Shown here: piece by piece, positions 61,617 through 64,000 of the stretch
Numbering within the stretch: position 1 is the stretch's first letter
Layout of the letters: the number at the start of each line of letters is the position of its first letter
Assembly (NCBI RefSeq): GCF_023065955.2
Contig: NW_026622852.1
Coordinates: 12,726,423 to 12,790,422 of the forward strand
Reading direction: 5' to 3'
From: Ursus arctos
Lineage: Eukaryota > Chordata > Mammalia > Carnivora > Ursidae
Length of the DNA stretch: 64,000 nt
The notes under the pieces: model-generated
Database searches by the model: none
What the model was told of the DNA's origin: nothing
What the model saw: only the letters and a program-made list of their open reading frames with translations
Program-made: the position numbers and the translations under genes

Positions 61617-61848
61617 GGATGTGAGGGCGATCTGGCTGCGACATCTGTCACCCCATTGAACGCCAGGGTTGATTCGGCTGATCTGGCTGGCTAGGCGGGT
61701 GTCCCCTTCTTCCCTCACCGCTCCATGTGCGTCCCTCCCGACGCTGCGCGCTCGGTCAAAGAGGACAACCTTCCCCGATAGAGGAGGACCGTTCTTCGGC
61801 CAAGGGTATACGAGTAGCTGCGCTCCCCTGCTAGAAGCTCCAAACAAG
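61617..61848 (+). pseudogene. 7SK small nuclear RNA pseudogene, 3'-truncated
   Basis: 7SK is the abundant RNA polymerase III transcript that, with HEXIM, LARP7 and MEPCE, holds the elongation factor P-TEFb inactive. The copy starts exactly at the RNA's 5' end (ggatgtgagggcgatc) and runs collinearly for 232 nt to 'gctagaagctccaaacaag'. It then stops; the mature RNA is about 330 nt, so the 3' third, including the LARP7-binding 3' hairpin and the U-run, is missing. I count roughly nine substitutions against human 7SK from memory. One, at 61660, changes the second GATC of the 5' hairpin to GAAC. No convincing TATA box near -30 and no T-run terminator follow, so it should not be transcribed as 7SK. 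A 5-bp 'caaga' on both sides is too short to prove a target duplication. Confidence 0.95.
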
Positions 61849-62458
61849 AAATATACACTGCATTTCCACTACAGTGTAGATATATTATACACCATACCTA
61901 AATGTCGTATTCCTCCAGCGTCAGTTACAAAATGTCACTCTACTGTTTAGCTCATACCCTGATCACTTTTTTACTAAGAAAAAAAAAATCATTAATTTTA
62001 AAAGAAAAAAAATTAGAGAATGCATGGAAGAAAACTAGAGATGGAGACATCCAATTCTAAGGTCTCTTATTTGAGACGTAACACTATCACACTGGGGGAA
62101 AGTTTTGAATGCAATTCTCAAACATGAATATGAGCAACAAAAGAACGAAAATCCCTTCCTTCATAGAGTTAAAAGGATAATGGATGATAATTTCCAAAGG
62201 GACGAGAGCTATTTAAAAGAGCTATTTAAAAATAAAAAATAATAAATAAACAAAAGGAAATTAATAGAATAGAGACTACTTTGGCTTTCCCAGCCTAGGA
62301 GGTTAAGGATGGGTTCTCCAAGCAGGTAAGAATGGAATTAAACCTGAATAATTAGAACCACTCAGCCACATGATGGTGTAGGGGGAGAGTGGACCAGGTG
62401 GAGAGAAGAGCAAGTGCAAAGGTCCTGTGGGAGAAACAAGCTGTGAATGTGGGAGAAA

Positions 62459-62459
<1 letters not shown>

Positions 62460-62499
<40 letters not shown>
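62460..62499. repeat. (CA)20 microsatellite
   Basis: Twenty uninterrupted CA units. It is a likely polymorphic marker. Confidence 0.97.
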
Positions 62500-62502
<3 letters not shown>

Positions 62503-62559
62503 CCAGTGTGGCTCAAATACACGGGGAACGGGGAGAATTGTATGAGATAAGACTGCAGA

Positions 62560-62650
62560 GGTGTGTCACGTTCTTCTTGTTCACTGCTAGAACCCAGAAC
62601 CTAGAACCATGCCTGGTATTGAATAAATTTCTGTCGAATTAATGAATGAA
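62560..62650 (+). repeat. L2 3'-end fragment
   Basis: 'gaacctagaaccatgcctgg' followed by 'tattgaataaatttctgtcg' and 'aattaatgaatgaa' is the + strand L2 terminus. Confidence 0.65.
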
Positions 62651-63508
62651 GTTAAAATTTGAGTAAGAGAGTCTCTCCTTCAGGGCAGGGACCAGAACAT
62701 GGAGGGCTTTGCAGCCCAGGGTTCCAGGAGTTTGGATTTCATTCTTATCACAAGGGAAAGTCATTGAAGGCTGTTAAGCATGGGAATCTTACGATCTGAT
62801 GTATGCTTTGCAAACATCATTCCTGCTCCTGTGTGGAGAACAGACTTCCACTGTTCTTGAAGATCCGCTCTGCCTTCTCCACCTGGGTCACAGGAAGCTG
62901 ACCTGTATAGACTCTACCCCCTGGCTTCTCATTGTGTTCAACCAATGGCATTTTCCGCAGGCTATCAGAAGGAGAGAGGCTGTTTTCAAGTTGAAAACAT
63001 ATGCCACCCATATCCTGCTAGGACCTAACTGAGAAAACTAGACACTGGTTAGGAAGCTTGTAGTAGTCTAAGCAAGAGATGATGATATCCTAATTCCTTA
63101 TTTGTTGCAGAGGTAAAGCTTATTTATTTTGGGGGGACATCTGGAAGTATTTGCTCATGGATTGAGTGTCAGGGAAGATGTGGTGAGAAAAAAGAAACCC
63201 CTTTCCTACATTTCTGTCTTGGATATGGCACCATCAGGTAAATGGGAAGACTGAGAGGAGAGCAGATCTGGGGCAAGATTGGAAGGGCAAGGTCAGAAGT
63301 TCCATCTTGGACATATTTAGGTCCGGATGCCTGTTTGCACTTAAGTGGACATGTTGAGTAGGCCAAGGGGAGAGGTCAGAGCTTAAGATTTAAATTTGTG
63401 ACTCACCAGCATAAACTTTGTTTTTTCCAAACAGTTACAATTTGAACAAAATTACATTAAGTTCACGGAAGAATTTTAATAATTCATAGAATGGAAACAA
63501 TTGTGGAG

Positions 63509-63712
63509 GGGCTCCTGGGTGGCACAGCGGTTGGGCGCCTGCCTTCGGCTCAGGGCGTGATCCCGGCGTTGTGGGATCGAGCCCCACGTCAGGCTCCTCT
63601 GCTGTGGGCCTGCTTCTCCCTCTCCCACTCCCCCTGCTTGTGTTCCCTCTCTCGCTGGCTGTCTCTATCTCTGTCAAATAAATAAATAAAATCTTTAAAA
63701 AAAAAAAAAAAG
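63509..63712 (+). mobile_element. Young CAN-type SINE, 10-bp target duplication
   Basis: A complete head with 'cacagcggttgggcgcctgc', full CT-rich body, 'aaataaataaataaaatctt' and poly-A. The duplication aattgtggag is perfect (63499-63508, 63713-63722). Confidence 0.96.
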
Positions 63713-64000
63713 AATTGTGGAGAACACAGTCCCCAAGTTTGGCAAATTTTAGGAATCAGTAATCCACATGGTTGTATAATTATAGAAGAGTCCTGAAGAA
63801 GGGCTGAACAGTAAAGTTATAACTAATCTGATGATAGAATAACTGGGTGGTTGGAAGTGAGGGTTCAACAAAAATAAGGGAAGGCCGAACCTAAGAAGTC
63901 ATGCAAAAGACTATAAACCCAAATTTAAAACTTTAGCTGTCTGTATAACAAGAAGGCATATTTTAAGTAAGTGGAAGTCTTAGCCACTAATTGAAATTCC

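Larger units (their letters stand above)
62290..63420 (-). repeat. Ancient L2-like repeat, antisense, long
   Basis: In order: 'gagcaagtgcaaaggtcctg', 'gaccagaacatggagggctt', 'ggagtttggatttcattctt', 'tactgttaag'-like and 'gcatgggaatcttacgatct', 'agtagtctaagcaagagatg', 'gttccatcttggacatattt' and 'gacatgttgagtaggccaag'. It is the best-preserved member of the antisense L2-class family in the window. A (CA)n tract and a short + strand L2 end lie inside it. Confidence 0.5.
51402..64000 (+). other. ADAMTSL1: ADAMTSL1 intron downstream of exon C (phase 0), partial
   Basis: It begins gtgagt. The next exon, expected to start at the Cys of a C-S-R-T-C-G type motif, was not found before the window ends. 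Content is one hAT-like element, SINEs (52.5, 53.7-54.1, 59.6, 63.5 kb), a MaLR-like LTR (56.7 kb), a large L2 (58.3-59.3 kb), a 7SK pseudogene (61.6 kb) and L2-like debris (62.3-63.4 kb). I see nothing nameable in 51.4-51.95, 54.15-55.2, 57.2-58.2, 59.75-60.4 and 60.65-61.6 kb. Confidence 0.8.

Noticed and set aside
61611..61950. Open frames on both strands (61611-61847 and 61669-61950)
   Set aside because: They cover the 7SK pseudogene, which is a non-coding RNA copy.

Overview
This is a stretch of mammalian nuclear DNA lying inside one large gene. Three short exons on the + strand have clean GT-AG borders. Their joined translation reads without a break through thrombospondin type 1 repeats (TSRs) that I recognise, from memory of the human protein, as ADAMTS-like protein 1 (ADAMTSL1, punctin-1). 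The window looks like a carnivoran. About a dozen tRNA-derived CAN-type SINEs are present, most with target-site duplications. Their 'cacagcggttaagcgtctgc' heads and 'tcaaataaataaataaaatc' tails suggest an arctoid caniform, and a bear fits best. That species guess is inference from memory of SINE families.

Layout. 1-13167 is the 3' part of an intron whose upstream exon is outside the window. Exon A (13168-13469) encodes one full TSR, an acidic linker and the start of a second TSR. After a 5,979-bp intron, exon B (19449-19578) finishes the second TSR. After a 31,612-bp intron, exon C (51191-51401) carries a third full TSR and the first residues of a fourth. 51402-64000 is the next intron, and its downstream exon is not seen here. 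The exon ends are in phases 2/1, 1/2 and 2/0, so losing any single exon shifts the frame, while losing A and B together (432 nt) does not.

The introns hold layers of mobile-element debris. There are many MIR and L2 remnants, several old L1 fragments (a long antisense one at about 40.8-42.2 kb), four LTRs of ERVL-MaLR type, two copies of one hAT-like DNA transposon family, short 5'-truncated young L1 tails, and the CAN SINEs. The clearest nested cluster is 45.3-47.5 kb. There an old L1 carries two SINEs sharing one target sequence (three copies of one 14-mer) and a younger L1 tail in its 3' end. Microsatellites include a 62-bp and an 83-bp perfect purine/pyrimidine alternation.

The one non-coding RNA signal is a 3'-truncated 7SK copy at 61617-61848. 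It keeps the 7SK 5' domain with few substitutions, but one substitution breaks the GAUC/GAUC stem used by HEXIM.

I found no operon, CRISPR array, phage, toxin or other undescribed system, and none of the other open reading frames looks like a gene. Repeat family names are given from memory without a database search, and boundaries of old repeats are approximate.
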